Assembly: GCF_002021565.1 (NCBI RefSeq)
Contig: NZ_MSZX01000004.1
Coordinates: 124,027 to 188,026, forward strand
Length of the DNA: 64,000 bases
From: Paenibacillus selenitireducens
GTDB lineage: Bacteria > Bacillota > Bacilli > Paenibacillales > Paenibacillaceae
Direction of reading: 5' to 3'
Positions within the stretch are counted from its first letter, which is position 1. Every line of letters starts with the position of its first letter. The notes under the pieces are model-generated. The model did not search any database. It was not told the origin of the DNA and saw nothing but the letters and a program-made list of their open reading frames with translations. Shown here in pieces: positions 36,476 to 46,116 of this stretch. A program made the translations under genes and the position numbers.

Positions 36476-36628
36476 AAGTTGTCCCTCCGTAGTCCATAGT
36501 GGTGATCTAATCAATATTAGAGTGGTACGAAGGCTGCGAATTTATTCGATCCCTGCGGAAAAGTGTACCGTTTCGAAGTGATTTATGGTAGGATTTAGTT
36601 GGAACTTTTGCTTAAGGGGGAGCCGTAT

Positions 36629-37129
36629 ATGTCAGCATCTAATGTGAAGCAACTCTGTGAAACGACAAGAGAGAAATTAAAGCTTGCAATCCAACAGATG
36701 GAAAGCTTCTTGAATGAGTATGCATTATCGCAATTAGCTGGAGAAGAAGAGCAGGAAATGAAGGAGTTCTACCAAGGATTTTTATCCGATTTACGGCATG
36801 TACTTGTATTTTCCGAGGTTTCTTATGAATCGCTTGGTGTAACGCTAAGACGCGCAACATTCGATGTCGATTTTGCTGAAAAAGCATTATATGATGTATA
36901 CCATCGCTGCGTGAACAGCTTCTATTATCCGAAGAATGAGTGTTATTCGGAAGATGGTCGGTATGCTTATACAGGACAAGATGCCATTCGCTTCGGTAAG
37001 AAGCCGATTAAACCGGCCCGTAACATTATTCTTGAGGTAAGTAAGATATATGAGGAATTGCGCGACGAGCTGTCGTATTACGAAAGTGATTATTTGACAC
37101 AACGTCGTATGCAGAACCAGAAAATATAA
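36629..37129 (+). CDS. YpuI family protein (DUF3907)
   Basis: 166 residues, ATG 36629 after AAGGGGGAG. Helical, soluble and acidic, with a conserved central pattern (RRATFDVDFAEKALYDVYHRCVN, then FYYPKNECYSEDGRYAYTGQDAI), resembling Bacillus YpuI. No enzymatic motif is visible and no function is assigned. Confidence 0.8.
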   Translation: MSASNVKQLCETTREKLKLAIQQMESFLNEYALSQLAGEEEQEMKEFYQGFLSDLRHVLVFSEVSYESLGVTLRRATFDVDFAEKALYDVYHRCVNSFYYPKNECYSEDGRYAYTGQDAIRFGKKPIKPARNIILEVSKIYEELRDELSYYESDYLTQRRMQNQKI

Positions 37130-37186
37130 TAATTTCTAGTTTAGGACACCGAGGTAGCGGGTAACTTGTTACTGGGGTGATAAACG

Positions 37187-37420
37187 ATGACAACACAAAA
37201 ACCAGTTGTGAATTGTAGTGTAGTAAATTGCAGTTACTGGGGTTCAGGGAACAAGTGTCACGCGCAGTCCATCATTATTGATGTAGATGCGAATGCACAG
37301 GCTCGTTACGATGCGGAATTCGCTGCCGAAGGTTTCGAATCTAAATCGCCTGAACCTGCTCCAACTTCGTCTGTGACATGCTGTCATACATTCAAGCCAA
37401 AAGCAGGTGGTTCTCGGTGA
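37187..37420 (+). CDS. DUF1540 domain-containing protein
   Basis: 77 residues. Cys pattern NCSVVNCSYWGSGNKCHAQSI and a terminal CCHTF fits DUF1540, a small Cys-rich and probably metal-binding domain common in endospore formers. GGGGTG precedes ATG 37187. The stop overlaps the next gene's GTG start (GTGA at 37417), so they are translationally coupled. Confidence 0.88.
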   Translation: MTTQKPVVNCSVVNCSYWGSGNKCHAQSIIIDVDANAQARYDAEFAAEGFESKSPEPAPTSSVTCCHTFKPKAGGSR

Positions 37421-37788
37421 GTAACCGGAAGCAGCTTGGCAATGAATTTCGGACGCGGCAGCATCGAAGAGATGAAGATAAGTCATTGGATGACCACAAC
37501 AAGGAAGAGTATGCGTCAGAAGTAGCTCCAGGTGCATGGGTGCAGAAGAGTGATATCGATGCACGACCTGACGTTGATGATGATGCTGGGGTGGGAGCGG
37601 GCGTGCAGTTAGGTTGGGTTGCTCTTGTATTTGCGATTGCATCCTTATTCTTCTGGCCAATCATTATGGGGCCGACTGCGGCAGTTTTAGGCTTTTACGC
37701 TTACAGACAAGGTCAGCGTTCCATGGGAACTTGGTCGATGGTGATCGGCGCCATTGCATTTTTTGTATTTGCTTTTATTATACGTTAG
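37417..37788 (+). CDS. Small membrane protein, DUF4190-like
   Basis: 123 residues from GTG 37417, 6 nt after AGGTGG. An N-terminal polar, charged half (to about residue 63) is followed by two membrane segments (LVFAIASLFFWPIIMGPTAA, and MVIGAIAFFVFAFII) joined by YRQGQRSMG, the layout of DUF4190-type proteins. Function unknown; coupled to the DUF1540 gene and followed by a strong terminator. Confidence 0.78.
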   Translation: MSNRKQLGNEFRTRQHRRDEDKSLDDHNKEEYASEVAPGAWVQKSDIDARPDVDDDAGVGAGVQLGWVALVFAIASLFFWPIIMGPTAAVLGFYAYRQGQRSMGTWSMVIGAIAFFVFAFIIR

Positions 37789-37794
37789 GTACCG

Positions 37795-37835
37795 ACAGTG
37801 AGACGATTCGCAGGAATCGTCTCACTGTTTTTTTT
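37795..37835 (+). terminator. Intrinsic terminator
   Basis: ACAGTGAGACGATTC, loop GCAG, GAATCGTCTCACTGT and eight T. Confidence 0.95.
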
Positions 37836-37911
37836 GTCGAAAAAGAGTGGTTCTTGATCGGGAAAAGGTGTACAATAAAAATCAAATGTGATAACAGAAT
37901 GGGGAGAAATA

Positions 37912-38628
37912 ATGCAGATTGATCCACGTGTGTTGAAGCAAATGATTCAAATGCAAGTGATGAATAATATTGATTTATCAGGCACAGCTCTCGAGAGTAC
38001 AACCGTACAAAGCTCGGGTAGTGATACGTTTGAATCATTATTAGAGCAATTCTTATGGAATAGCGTTGACAACAAGTCTACAACAGCATCGACATCATCC
38101 AATCTGGACTTGAACATGCTAGCCAGTCTTTATCCGTCCTTAGTCGATTCACCGTACTTTAATGAAGATAATGTAAATGCGTTTGCAAGCTATGAGAATC
38201 AACAGACGATTCCGACACAATATGATGATATCATTAAACAAGCGAGTCAGAAGTATGGAATTAGCGAAGCCTTAATTAAGGCTGTCATTAAAGTGGAATC
38301 GTCATTTAATCCAGAGACGGTCTCCTCTGCAGGGGCGAAAGGTCTTATGCAATTAATGGATGCGACTGCCCGTGGATTAGGGGTTACGAACTCATTTGAT
38401 CCAGCGCAAAATATTGATGGTGGCACGAAATACTTAAGCTATCAGTTAAAGCGTTTTGACGGACAAGAGAAGCTCGCGCTAGCTGCATATAATGGCGGGC
38501 CTAATCGGTTAGCGAAGCTAGGGATTCAGACCGAGCAGGAGCTAATGGAAAAGTTACACCTTCTCCCGAAGGAAACACAGAACTATCTAAGAAAGATTGA
38601 TCATGCGCTTCAAAGTGTTACGGTATAA
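37912..38628 (+). CDS. Lytic transglycosylase domain-containing protein (SLT)
   Basis: 238 residues, ATG 37912 behind GGGGAG. After a low-complexity Ser/Thr-rich N-terminus comes an SLT domain: ALIKAVIKVESSFNPETVS with catalytic Glu, GAKGLMQLM, and AAYNGGPNRL. It cleaves the MurNAc-GlcNAc bond of peptidoglycan with anhydro-product formation. No obvious signal peptide is present, as in the related YjbJ of B. subtilis. Terminator follows. Confidence 0.92.
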   Translation: MQIDPRVLKQMIQMQVMNNIDLSGTALESTTVQSSGSDTFESLLEQFLWNSVDNKSTTASTSSNLDLNMLASLYPSLVDSPYFNEDNVNAFASYENQQTIPTQYDDIIKQASQKYGISEALIKAVIKVESSFNPETVSSAGAKGLMQLMDATARGLGVTNSFDPAQNIDGGTKYLSYQLKRFDGQEKLALAAYNGGPNRLAKLGIQTEQELMEKLHLLPKETQNYLRKIDHALQSVTV

Positions 38629-38670
38629 TTGCATAAGAGCAAGCTGAAAAAGGATAAAAGCAAGGATGAC

Positions 38671-38714
38671 GGATCAAAATGAGGGTAAACCTCAGTCTTT
38701 GATCCTTTTCTTTG
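38671..38714 (+). terminator. Intrinsic terminator
   Basis: GGATCAAA, inner GAGG/CCTC hairpin, TTTGATCC and a T-rich tail. Confidence 0.88.
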
Positions 38715-38757
38715 TATTTATATAGATAAGTCATGAGGCTGGGAAGGAGAAAGAAAT

Positions 38758-39921
38758 ATGTTGTATTTTGACCATTGTGCTTCAACGCCGCCATTTGACG
38801 AGGTGATTCAAACCGTCAGTGAAGTAATGAAGCTTCAGTATAGTAATCCATCCTCCATTCATCAAGCAGGGGTTGCAGCGGAGAAGTTAGTCACGCGGGC
38901 AAGGGAAGTGATGGCTTCAGCTCTACAAGTTCAACCGAATGAAATCTTGTTCACGTCTGGTGCAACAGAAAGCAATAATCTGGCGATTCAAGGTGCTGCC
39001 ATGCAGAAGAAAAGCCGGGGCAATCATATTATTACGACAGGCATTGAACATGCCTCCGTCTATGAGTGCTGTAGATTGCTTGAGCGGAGAGGATTCCAAG
39101 TTACCTATCTGCCTGTTGACTCAAGCGGACGGATTCGCATCACCGATCTCCGAGCAGCGATTACAGAACAGACGATCTTGGTGAGTATCATGCATGTGAA
39201 TAATGAGGTTGGAAGTATCCAACCGATTGAAGCTATAGGTGAAGTATTAAAAGAGTATCCTCGTATTCTATTCCATGTGGACGGTGTGCAAGGACTCGGA
39301 AAAGTGCCGGTGAAATTGCATGAATGGGGCGTTGATCTATATAGTATCTCCGCTCATAAATTGAGAGGTCCTAAAGGCGTAGGTGTATTATATTGTCGGG
39401 AAGGCGTTCAAATTCAACCGCTATTTGCAGGTGGAGAACAAGAACGCGGATTGCGTGCAGGTACCTTGAACGTTCCGAATAATGTCGCGATGGCCAAAGC
39501 GGTTCGGATGACTTTGGAGCGTCAAGAAACGGCTGTGACGAAGCTTCGTGAGCTGCGCCAGCATTTGATTCAAGGAATTGATTCGATCCCGGAGCTTGTG
39601 CTCAATTCGAGCCGTAATTTAGAAGAAGGTGCCCCGCATGTGGTACACTTCTCCTATCCTGGCATGAAGCCGGAGGTTATTATTCATAAGTTAGAGCAAC
39701 ATGGTATCGTGGCTTCTACCCAATCGGCTTGTTCGTCAAAAGATTTAAAGCCAAGTCGCGTACTCCTAGCGATGGGATGTAATGAAGCACGCGCATCCGG
39801 CGGGATACGAATTAGTATGGATGCAGAACAGTCAATAGAAGATATAGTAAAGCTTGCTGAAGCACTTCGCATCATTGTAAAAGAGCTGAAGCCACTGGAG
39901 AAGGGACAACACAGACGATGA
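38758..39921 (+). CDS. Cysteine desulfurase (NifS/IscS family, NifZ-like)
   Basis: 387 residues. PLP-binding Lys in SAHKLRGPKG (about residue 200) and the active Cys in STQSACSSKD (about residue 327); GATESNNLAIQGA for cofactor binding. It moves sulfur from cysteine to a protein persulfide. The stop overlaps thiI (ATGA), the conserved nifZ-thiI arrangement, so its job is to feed sulfur to ThiI for 4-thiouridine in tRNA. Confidence 0.96.
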   Translation: MLYFDHCASTPPFDEVIQTVSEVMKLQYSNPSSIHQAGVAAEKLVTRAREVMASALQVQPNEILFTSGATESNNLAIQGAAMQKKSRGNHIITTGIEHASVYECCRLLERRGFQVTYLPVDSSGRIRITDLRAAITEQTILVSIMHVNNEVGSIQPIEAIGEVLKEYPRILFHVDGVQGLGKVPVKLHEWGVDLYSISAHKLRGPKGVGVLYCREGVQIQPLFAGGEQERGLRAGTLNVPNNVAMAKAVRMTLERQETAVTKLRELRQHLIQGIDSIPELVLNSSRNLEEGAPHVVHFSYPGMKPEVIIHKLEQHGIVASTQSACSSKDLKPSRVLLAMGCNEARASGGIRISMDAEQSIEDIVKLAEALRIIVKELKPLEKGQHRR

Positions 39922-41222
39922 ATTATGATATGCTTATCCTTCGTTTCGGCGAAATTACCATTAAAGGGAAAAACCGAACTCGATTTGAAAATACCGCTTT
40001 AAATCATGTACGCCGATTACTGGCTGCATTCCCTGAACCCATTGTCCGTAAAGAATATGGGCGAATCTATGTTGAATTGCATGGTGTAGATCCAGCATTA
40101 ATCGTACCTAAACTTCAAAATGTATTCGGGATCAACTCGATTTGTCTCGTGAAGCGAGCGGATACGGATTTAGAACAAATTCAAGCGATTGCGCTCGGAT
40201 TTATGACCGAAGTGATGGCAGCGCAAGGTGATCGTACTGTTACCTTTAAAGTGAGTGCACGGCGTGTTTGGAAGCCATTCCCTCATGGTTCTCAAGACAT
40301 GAATCATTTAGTCGGTTCACCAATCTTACGTGCTTTTCCTGCTTTGAAAGTAGATGTGAACCATCCGGAGATTAATCTTCATATTGAAATTCGTCAGGAT
40401 GGTACCTATATGTACCATGAGATTGTGACAGCTGTAGGCGGTTTCCCGCTTGGATCGAACGGTAAAGCTATGCTGTTATTATCCGGGGGCATTGACAGTC
40501 CTGTAGCAGGTTGGTCTGCACTGCGACGCGGGCTTGAGATTGAATGTGTGCATTTCCACAGTTATCCGTTCACGAGTGAGCGCGCGCAGCAGAAGGTGTT
40601 AGATCTTGCCCAAGTGCTTGCTGGATTCGCTGGTAAAATCAAGGTGCATATGGTGCCTTTTACAGAAATTCAGACGAAATTCACACAGGTTGGCCATGAT
40701 AATTTGATTATTACGCTCATGCGTCGTTCCATGCTTCGTATTGCTACGAAGCTTGCAGAACAGCATCGTGCCATGGCGTTGGTGACTGGGGATAGCTTAG
40801 GGCAAGTCGCGAGTCAGACATTGGGAAGCATGAATGTCATTGGCAAAGCGACGGATATTCCGATGCTGCGTCCGCTCGTGATGATGGATAAGAATGAAAT
40901 TATCGAGATCTCTAAAAATATCGGGACATATGATTTATCGATCCTTCCGTTCGAGGATTGCTGTACGTTATTCGTACCTAAGAATCCTTCCACGAATCCG
41001 AATCTTAGAATGGTTGAGAATATCGAAGCGTATATTGAGGGCTTAGACGAAATGATTCTTGAAGCGGTACGAAATACCGAGACGGTTGTTTTGCAGGACG
41101 GTCTTGATGCGGATACGGAGGCTGAGGCTAAAGGGTCTATCCCGGAGCACGAGGCTGAGAACACACCAGCAAATTCGATCGTCAAGGAGTCTTCTAAAGA
41201 ACTCGAGGATTCGTGGTTCTAA
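39918..41222 (+). CDS. thiI: tRNA 4-thiouridine synthase ThiI
   Basis: 434 residues: NFLD and THUMP domains (residues about 1-165), and the PP-loop LLLSGGIDSPVAGW with the adenylation site; CCTLF provides the catalytic Cys near residue 350. There is no rhodanese domain, as in Bacillus, so sulfur comes directly from the coupled desulfurase. An acidic low-complexity tail of about 45 residues (DADTEAEAKGSIPEHEAE and on) exceeds the usual length of about 400. Confidence 0.96.
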   Translation: MNYDMLILRFGEITIKGKNRTRFENTALNHVRRLLAAFPEPIVRKEYGRIYVELHGVDPALIVPKLQNVFGINSICLVKRADTDLEQIQAIALGFMTEVMAAQGDRTVTFKVSARRVWKPFPHGSQDMNHLVGSPILRAFPALKVDVNHPEINLHIEIRQDGTYMYHEIVTAVGGFPLGSNGKAMLLLSGGIDSPVAGWSALRRGLEIECVHFHSYPFTSERAQQKVLDLAQVLAGFAGKIKVHMVPFTEIQTKFTQVGHDNLIITLMRRSMLRIATKLAEQHRAMALVTGDSLGQVASQTLGSMNVIGKATDIPMLRPLVMMDKNEIIEISKNIGTYDLSILPFEDCCTLFVPKNPSTNPNLRMVENIEAYIEGLDEMILEAVRNTETVVLQDGLDADTEAEAKGSIPEHEAENTPANSIVKESSKELEDSWF

Positions 41223-41238
41223 TGATAGGGGTAATAAG

Positions 41239-41270
41239 AAAAGGACGCTCTTCGGAGCGTCCTTTTTCAT
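41239..41270. terminator. Bidirectional terminator between thiI and the TerC gene
   Basis: AAAAGGACGCTC, loop TTCG, GAGCGTCCTTTTT. Confidence 0.95.
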
Positions 41271-41276
41271 CTAATA

Positions 41277-41972
41277 TTATGCATTTTGTTCCTGGCGTTT
41301 GTGTTGTAATCCTTTCACTAACTTGCCGCCTCCGATGACCAGAGCAACAATGACCACAATAAAGGTCCATTTAAGGACAGGCGATTCTACAAAGTAATGA
41401 TGGATCTTAGCTTCCTCAGTAATCATCTTCGCGGCATTAAAGGCGAGTACAGCAGACCCTGCATAGATAATCCAAGGATAACGTTCAATGACTTTAATAA
41501 AGATGGTACTGCCCCAGACCACGATCGGAACACTAATCAGTAGACCGATGGTGACAAGTAATGTGTGGCCTTGTGCTGCCCCCGCGACAGCGATGACGTT
41601 ATCCAGTCCCATAGCTGCATCCGCAAGAATGATGGTCCATACAGCGGCCATGAGCGAGGATCCAGCTTTCACATGTTCATCATCTTCTTTATGATCGACC
41701 AACAGCTTGAAGGCGATCCATAAGAGCAATAAACCACCGATAAGTAGGAGCCATGGAATTTGTAGTAATTTCACGACTATAATCGTAGCTACGATCCGAA
41801 TGAGCACGGCGCCGCCTGTTCCAAGAATAATGGCTTTCTTTTGCTGCTGTGGATCAAGATTTCGTGCTGCCATACCAATGACAATCGCATTATCTCCCGC
41901 TAATAGAAGGTCCACGAATACGATGTTAGCAAGTGCAATAAAAAATTGTAAGCTGAAGATTTCAATGTCCAA
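41277..41972 (-). CDS. TerC family membrane protein (first paralogue)
   Basis: 231 residues with a TTG start behind AGAGGAG. Seven or so membrane segments and the TerC signatures LLAGDNAIVIGMA and ADAAMGLDNVIAVAGAAQG, with the acidic residues that likely bind metal. TerC proteins export Mn or assist metalation of secreted enzymes. Divergent from a second TerC gene; about 35-40% similar by eye. Confidence 0.92.
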   Translation of the reverse strand: MDIEIFSLQFFIALANIVFVDLLLAGDNAIVIGMAARNLDPQQQKKAIILGTGGAVLIRIVATIIVVKLLQIPWLLLIGGLLLLWIAFKLLVDHKEDDEHVKAGSSLMAAVWTIILADAAMGLDNVIAVAGAAQGHTLLVTIGLLISVPIVVWGSTIFIKVIERYPWIIYAGSAVLAFNAAKMITEEAKIHHYFVESPVLKWTFIVVIVALVIGGGKLVKGLQHKRQEQNA

Positions 41973-42108
41973 CGCGTGTCACTCCTCTGTCTGTCCTATA
42001 TGTGCTAATTTCTTTTTTATAATTTATATACGTTTCAAATTAGGCTTGGATTCATATTTTAGCATAGCTTGACTCATTCGCACATACAAGTATAGAGGGG
42101 TGAAGTCG

Positions 42109-42774
42109 TTGGAAAATCTATTTTTATTGCTTGAGATCCTGATTATTAATATGGTCCTAAGTGGCGACAACGCCGTTGTTATCGCAATGGCGAGCAAAAA
42201 CCTACCTGTTGCCCAACGAAAAAAAGCAGTCTGGTGGGGAGCGTTTGGAGCCGTTATTTTAAGGTGTGTTTTAACCGTTGCTGCCATGTATTTGCTAAAG
42301 ATACCATTAATCCAAGCCTTTGGTTCTTTGCTTCTTCTTTATATCGCGGTGAAGCTCTTGATGGATGAAGATAATTTTTCGCGAATCAAAATCGCTTCGA
42401 GCATGTGGAAAGCTGTGAAGACGATTCTTGTTGCCGATTTCGTGATGAGCTTGGATAATGTTCTTGCGATCGCCGCGGTAGCAAAAGGGGATTTCGGACT
42501 CATTGTGATTGGGATCGCACTAAGTATTCCAATCATTGTGTGGGGCAGTACGATCATTGTGAATTTACTCCACCGGTATCCCATTCTCATCTATTTAGGG
42601 TCCGGTATTTTAGGGCTCACAGCAGGACAAATGTTAATGGAAGATGCAAAACTGCAGTCTTTAGTATTTTACAACTGGCCGCCAATACTACATACGATAA
42701 TCCCTGTCACAGCCGCGATTTTGGTGATTATCATCGGAAAGTCCGCGAAACATTATCACGCCCATAGCCAATAA
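42109..42774 (+). CDS. TerC family membrane protein (second paralogue)
   Basis: 221 residues from TTG 42109, about 8 nt after the AGAGGGG site; GTG 42100 falls in that site. LSGDNAVVIAMASKNLP and VADFVMSLDNVLAIAAVAKG carry the conserved Asp/Asn pairs; about seven membrane segments. Ends with a His-rich tail (KHYHAHSQ) that might bind metal. Together with the divergent paralogue it may form a metal export pair, though no yybP-ykoY riboswitch was seen. Confidence 0.92.
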   Translation: MENLFLLLEILIINMVLSGDNAVVIAMASKNLPVAQRKKAVWWGAFGAVILRCVLTVAAMYLLKIPLIQAFGSLLLLYIAVKLLMDEDNFSRIKIASSMWKAVKTILVADFVMSLDNVLAIAAVAKGDFGLIVIGIALSIPIIVWGSTIIVNLLHRYPILIYLGSGILGLTAGQMLMEDAKLQSLVFYNWPPILHTIIPVTAAILVIIIGKSAKHYHAHSQ

Positions 42775-42781
42775 TATCCAT

Positions 42782-42811
42782 CCGTAGGAGCAAACCTACG
42801 GTTTTTTTTTT
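42782..42811 (+). terminator. Intrinsic terminator
   Basis: CCGTAGG, loop, CCTACGG followed by ten T. Confidence 0.93.
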
Positions 42812-42905
42812 GCCGAGTGTGGTTTTTTTGGGAAAATTCAGATACACTAAAAGTAGAAACTGTCGCTTTTTGTCTTGTCCATTTTACGTGAACGGGGGTT
42901 TTGGC

Positions 42906-43391
42906 ATGACGAATAAACAGCAGGGACTCGGGATATGGATTGTGATCGCCGGTGTCGTTATATTGCTTGGTAAGCTTGGCGTATTTAGCTTTATTGGCTC
43001 CGTGTTTTGGCCGCTTTTCATTTTAATTCCTGGTATCGTGCTGCAATTCTTATATTTTTCGCGCGTATTGTCTGCAGGAATCCTCATTCCGGCAGGTATA
43101 TTAACAACCTATGGACTTATCTTCCTGATCTGTAATATCTTTGGTTGGGGATCGATGAAATATTTGTGGCCACTATTTATTTTTGGGGTTGCAGTAGGCT
43201 TGTATGAATATTACGTGTTTAGCATGGATCGTCCGCGCCCAGCTTATGTGGCGTCGTTGATTTTAACGATTGTTTCCATTGTATTCCTGGCGGTGACGTT
43301 ACTGTGGACCATTGGGATTTACTTTATTGCACTCGGTTTGATCATCGTGGGATTGGTGCTTGTTTTTGGAGGGCGTAAACGGTATTGGTAA
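42906..43391 (+). CDS. Small multi-pass membrane protein, unknown function
   Basis: 161 residues; ATG 42906 follows GGGGG by 8 nt. About five hydrophobic segments arranged like DUF5668/LiaF-N-type proteins (GLGIWIVIAGVVILLGKLGVF; LIPGIVLQFLYF; WPLFIFGVAVGLYEYYVF; ILTIVSIVFLAVTLLW; ALGLIIVGLVLVFGGRKRYW). No catalytic motifs. Stands alone between a terminator and the typA promoter; a stress-related membrane role would be speculation. Confidence 0.78.
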   Translation: MTNKQQGLGIWIVIAGVVILLGKLGVFSFIGSVFWPLFILIPGIVLQFLYFSRVLSAGILIPAGILTTYGLIFLICNIFGWGSMKYLWPLFIFGVAVGLYEYYVFSMDRPRPAYVASLILTIVSIVFLAVTLLWTIGIYFIALGLIIVGLVLVFGGRKRYW

Positions 43392-43415
43392 TAGTCGTTT
43401 AGGAAAAATTTTGAT

Positions 43416-43443
43416 TTGCAATTTTTATGCAATTCCGTATAAT
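43416..43443 (+). promoter_or_regulatory. typA promoter and long leader
   Basis: TTGCAA (43416-43421), 16 bp, TATAAT (43438-43443). The leader of about 115 nt has a hairpin near 43459-43482 and an A/T tract of repeated GAATTT. AAAGGA (43542-43547) lies 16 nt from ATG 43564, unusually far. Confidence 0.65.
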
Positions 43444-43563
43444 TAAAGGGATATGTCAAGCGTCGGCATTTTGCCTGGCGCTTATTTTGGGTAGTCCAGT
43501 TGTAGATTACACTGTTTTTGAATAAAATTTGAATTTGAATTTGAAAGGATTTGAACATTTCGT

Positions 43564-45405
43564 ATGCATTCAAGAGAAAATATTCGTAATATCGCAATTA
43601 TCGCCCACGTTGACCACGGGAAAACGACACTTGTCGATAAATTGCTTCAACAGTCCGGTACTTTTCGTGAAAATGAGCAAGTAACCGAGCGTGCAATGGA
43701 CTCCGGTGATATCGAACGTGAACGCGGGATTACGATCTTAGCGAAGAACACAGCAGTTACGTACAAAGAGTTTTTAATTAACATTATGGATACACCGGGC
43801 CATGCTGACTTTGGTGGCGAAGTTGAACGGATTATGAAAATGGTTGACGGTGTATTACTTGTCGTGGATGCATTCGAAGGATGTATGCCTCAGACTAAAT
43901 TCGTATTGCGTAAAGCACTTGAGAGTCAATTGACTCCCATTGTTGTTGTAAATAAAATTGACCGTCCAAACGCCCGTCCAGATGAAGTAATCGACGAGGT
44001 GTTGGAGTTGTTCATAGAATTAGGTGCAAATGATGATCAATTGGATTTCCCAGTTGTTTATGCATCTGCATTAAACGGTACATCCAGCTTAGATCCTGAG
44101 AAGCAAGATGAGAACATGCTTGCATTGTATGATACGATCACGAGTCATATCCCTGCACCGACAGAGGATGTTACACTACCGCTTCAATTCTTAGTTACGC
44201 TCATGGATTACAACGAGTATTTGGGCCGTATTGCGATTGGCCGTGTAAACCGTGGAGTCATCCGCCAAGGTCAATCTGTGGCAGTTATGACACGTGAAGG
44301 TCAGACGAAGCAGGCACGTATCGAGAAATTGTTCGGCTTCCAAGGCTTGAAACGTATTGAAGTGGAAGAAGCAGGCGCAGGTGATATCATCGCGATTGCA
44401 GGGATTAAGGATATTAACATTGGGGAGACCATTGCGGATCCTGCAAATCCAGAAGCATTACCGGTATTGAAAATTGATGAGCCTACATTGCAAATGACAT
44501 TTATTGTTAATAATAGTCCTTTCGCAGGCCGTGAAGGTAAATGGGTTACTTCTCGTAAGCTTCGTGAGCGTCTATTCAAAGAGCTTGAGACAGACGTTAG
44601 TTTACGCGTAGATGAAACGGATAGCCCAGATGCGTTTATCGTATCAGGTCGCGGTGAGCTTCACTTAGGTATCCTCATTGAGAACATGCGTCGTGAAGGA
44701 TTTGAAATGCAAGTTTCCAAGCCAGAAGTTATTGTTCGCGTAGAGAACGGCGTGAAAATGGAGCCGATCGAGCGCTTGCTGATTGATATTCCAGAAGAGA
44801 GCATGGGTTCTGTCATGGAAAGTCTAGGTTCTCGTAAAGCCGAGATGGTGAACATGGTGAACCATGGTAATGGCCAAGTTCGTCTTGAGTTCTTGATTCC
44901 AGCTCGCGGCTTGATCGGTTACCGTACGAACTTCCTTACTTTGACACGTGGTTACGGGATTATGAACCATGCTTTTGATAGCTACGGACCATTAGTGGGC
45001 GGTCAAGTAGGTGGACGTCACCAAGGCGTATTGGTATCGAGTGAGAACGGTTCTTCGACATTGTATGGTATTCTCTCCATTGAAGATCGCGGAATCTTGT
45101 TCTTACAACCAGGTGCCGAAGTATACGAAGGTATGATCGTTGGTGAACACACACGCGATAACGATATTATCGTGAATATCTGTAAAGAAAAACAATTAAA
45201 CAACATTCGTTCAGCAGGTAAAGATGATACGGTCAAAATGAAAACGCCACGTCTATATTCTCTTGAGCAAGCTCTTGAGTATTTGAACGATGATGAATAT
45301 TGTGAAATTACACCTAAATCGATTCGCTTACGGAAGAAAATTCTTAATAAAGCGGAACGTGAACGTGCAGAGAAACACCGTAAAATGGCAGAAGCCAATA
45401 GTTAA
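43564..45405 (+). CDS. typA: Translational GTPase TypA/BipA
   Basis: 613 residues. G1 [10 protein letters not shown]2 RERGITI, G3 DTPGHADF, G4 NKIDRP, then EF-G-like domains II, III, V and the BipA-specific C-terminal domain (RPGHQ-type [30 protein letters not shown]). It binds the 70S ribosome and helps 50S assembly under cold and stress. Length is normal. Followed by ylaH as in B. subtilis (ylaG-ylaH). Confidence 0.97.
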   Translation: MHSRENIRNIAIIAHVDHGKTTLVDKLLQQSGTFRENEQVTERAMDSGDIERERGITILAKNTAVTYKEFLINIMDTPGHADFGGEVERIMKMVDGVLLVVDAFEGCMPQTKFVLRKALESQLTPIVVVNKIDRPNARPDEVIDEVLELFIELGANDDQLDFPVVYASALNGTSSLDPEKQDENMLALYDTITSHIPAPTEDVTLPLQFLVTLMDYNEYLGRIAIGRVNRGVIRQGQSVAVMTREGQTKQARIEKLFGFQGLKRIEVEEAGAGDIIAIAGIKDINIGETIADPANPEALPVLKIDEPTLQMTFIVNNSPFAGREGKWVTSRKLRERLFKELETDVSLRVDETDSPDAFIVSGRGELHLGILIENMRREGFEMQVSKPEVIVRVENGVKMEPIERLLIDIPEESMGSVMESLGSRKAEMVNMVNHGNGQVRLEFLIPARGLIGYRTNFLTLTRGYGIMNHAFDSYGPLVGGQVGGRHQGVLVSSENGSSTLYGILSIEDRGILFLQPGAEVYEGMIVGEHTRDNDIIVNICKEKQLNNIRSAGKDDTVKMKTPRLYSLEQALEYLNDDEYCEITPKSIRLRKKILNKAERERAEKHRKMAEANS

Positions 45406-45467
45406 TGTAACGTTAGCGAGCAGTATGGGAATTTAAGTTATTAAATCAAGGAAGAGGAGTGAACATC

Positions 45468-45776
45468 ATGTTGCATGATTGGTTTGCTGCACATCCGATA
45501 ATCGCTTATCTGATCATTTATGTTTTCTTGGTTTACATCTTTAACAAGGTATTTCGCGTTCGCAAATTACCGATCTTAAAAGACATGATTATCTATGTGT
45601 TGATTGGGATCTGTGCATTTGTACTGCTCGTGTTTCAAATTGATAAATTGCCCATTATTCCTTGTCTCGCAGTTGCAGTTGCTCTTATGCTTATGGTGCG
45701 CATTCGATATTTTGTCGAAGCGCGCCAAAAGCGTAAAGAAGCTGCAGCGGGACAACCTTCTGCGGAAGGAAAGTAG
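45468..45776 (+). CDS. ylaH: YlaH-like family membrane protein
   Basis: 102 residues with three membrane segments (HPIIAYLIIYVFLVYIFN; MIIYVLIGICAFVLLVFQ; IPCLAVAVALMLMVRIRYF) and a polar C-terminus. ATG 45468 is about 8 nt after GAGGAG; GTG 45459 overlaps it. The position after typA and the pattern match YlaH. Function unknown. Confidence 0.87.
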   Translation: MLHDWFAAHPIIAYLIIYVFLVYIFNKVFRVRKLPILKDMIIYVLIGICAFVLLVFQIDKLPIIPCLAVAVALMLMVRIRYFVEARQKRKEAAAGQPSAEGK

Positions 45777-45805
45777 ACGAGGTTACGTCGAAAGGGGAGA
45801 ATGGA

Positions 45806-46081
45806 ATGAAGCTTCAAGATGCACTGTTTAACTGGCTTCAGATAAAAATGGTTGCAGATGCAAGACCCGAAGATCGCGCTGCAGCAGATACCGTAGATTT
45901 TTTTGCTACGATACTTCGTGAAGATCATCAAATGACGGCATTCGACATTGTGATGATCGATCATACGATGGTACATATTCAATATGTGATAGACGGGAAA
46001 ACGAAGAAACAAATGGTTCCGCGTGAGAGCGCGGAACAATTACTTCATGACATTAACTCTAATCCGAAGTACAATGAGTAA
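45806..46081 (+). CDS. Conserved-looking small protein, unknown
   Basis: 91 residues, a soluble alpha/beta-looking protein (MKLQDALFNWLQIKMVADARP, then VHIQYVIDGKTKKQMVPRESAEQLLHDI). A good site AAGGGGAG stands before the ATG, 30 nt after ylaH. I do not recognise the family; a basic patch (KTKKQ) might bind nucleic acid but that is a guess. Its place between ylaH and the LCP gene suggests cotranscription with typA-ylaH. Confidence 0.75.
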   Translation: MKLQDALFNWLQIKMVADARPEDRAAADTVDFFATILREDHQMTAFDIVMIDHTMVHIQYVIDGKTKKQMVPRESAEQLLHDINSNPKYNE

Positions 46082-46116
46082 TTACAGATTTAGTTATTGA
46101 AAAGGTGTTGTTGCAA

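Noticed and set aside
41973-42108. yybP-ykoY manganese riboswitch between the TerC genes
   Set aside because: None of the conserved aptamer loops could be found on either strand.
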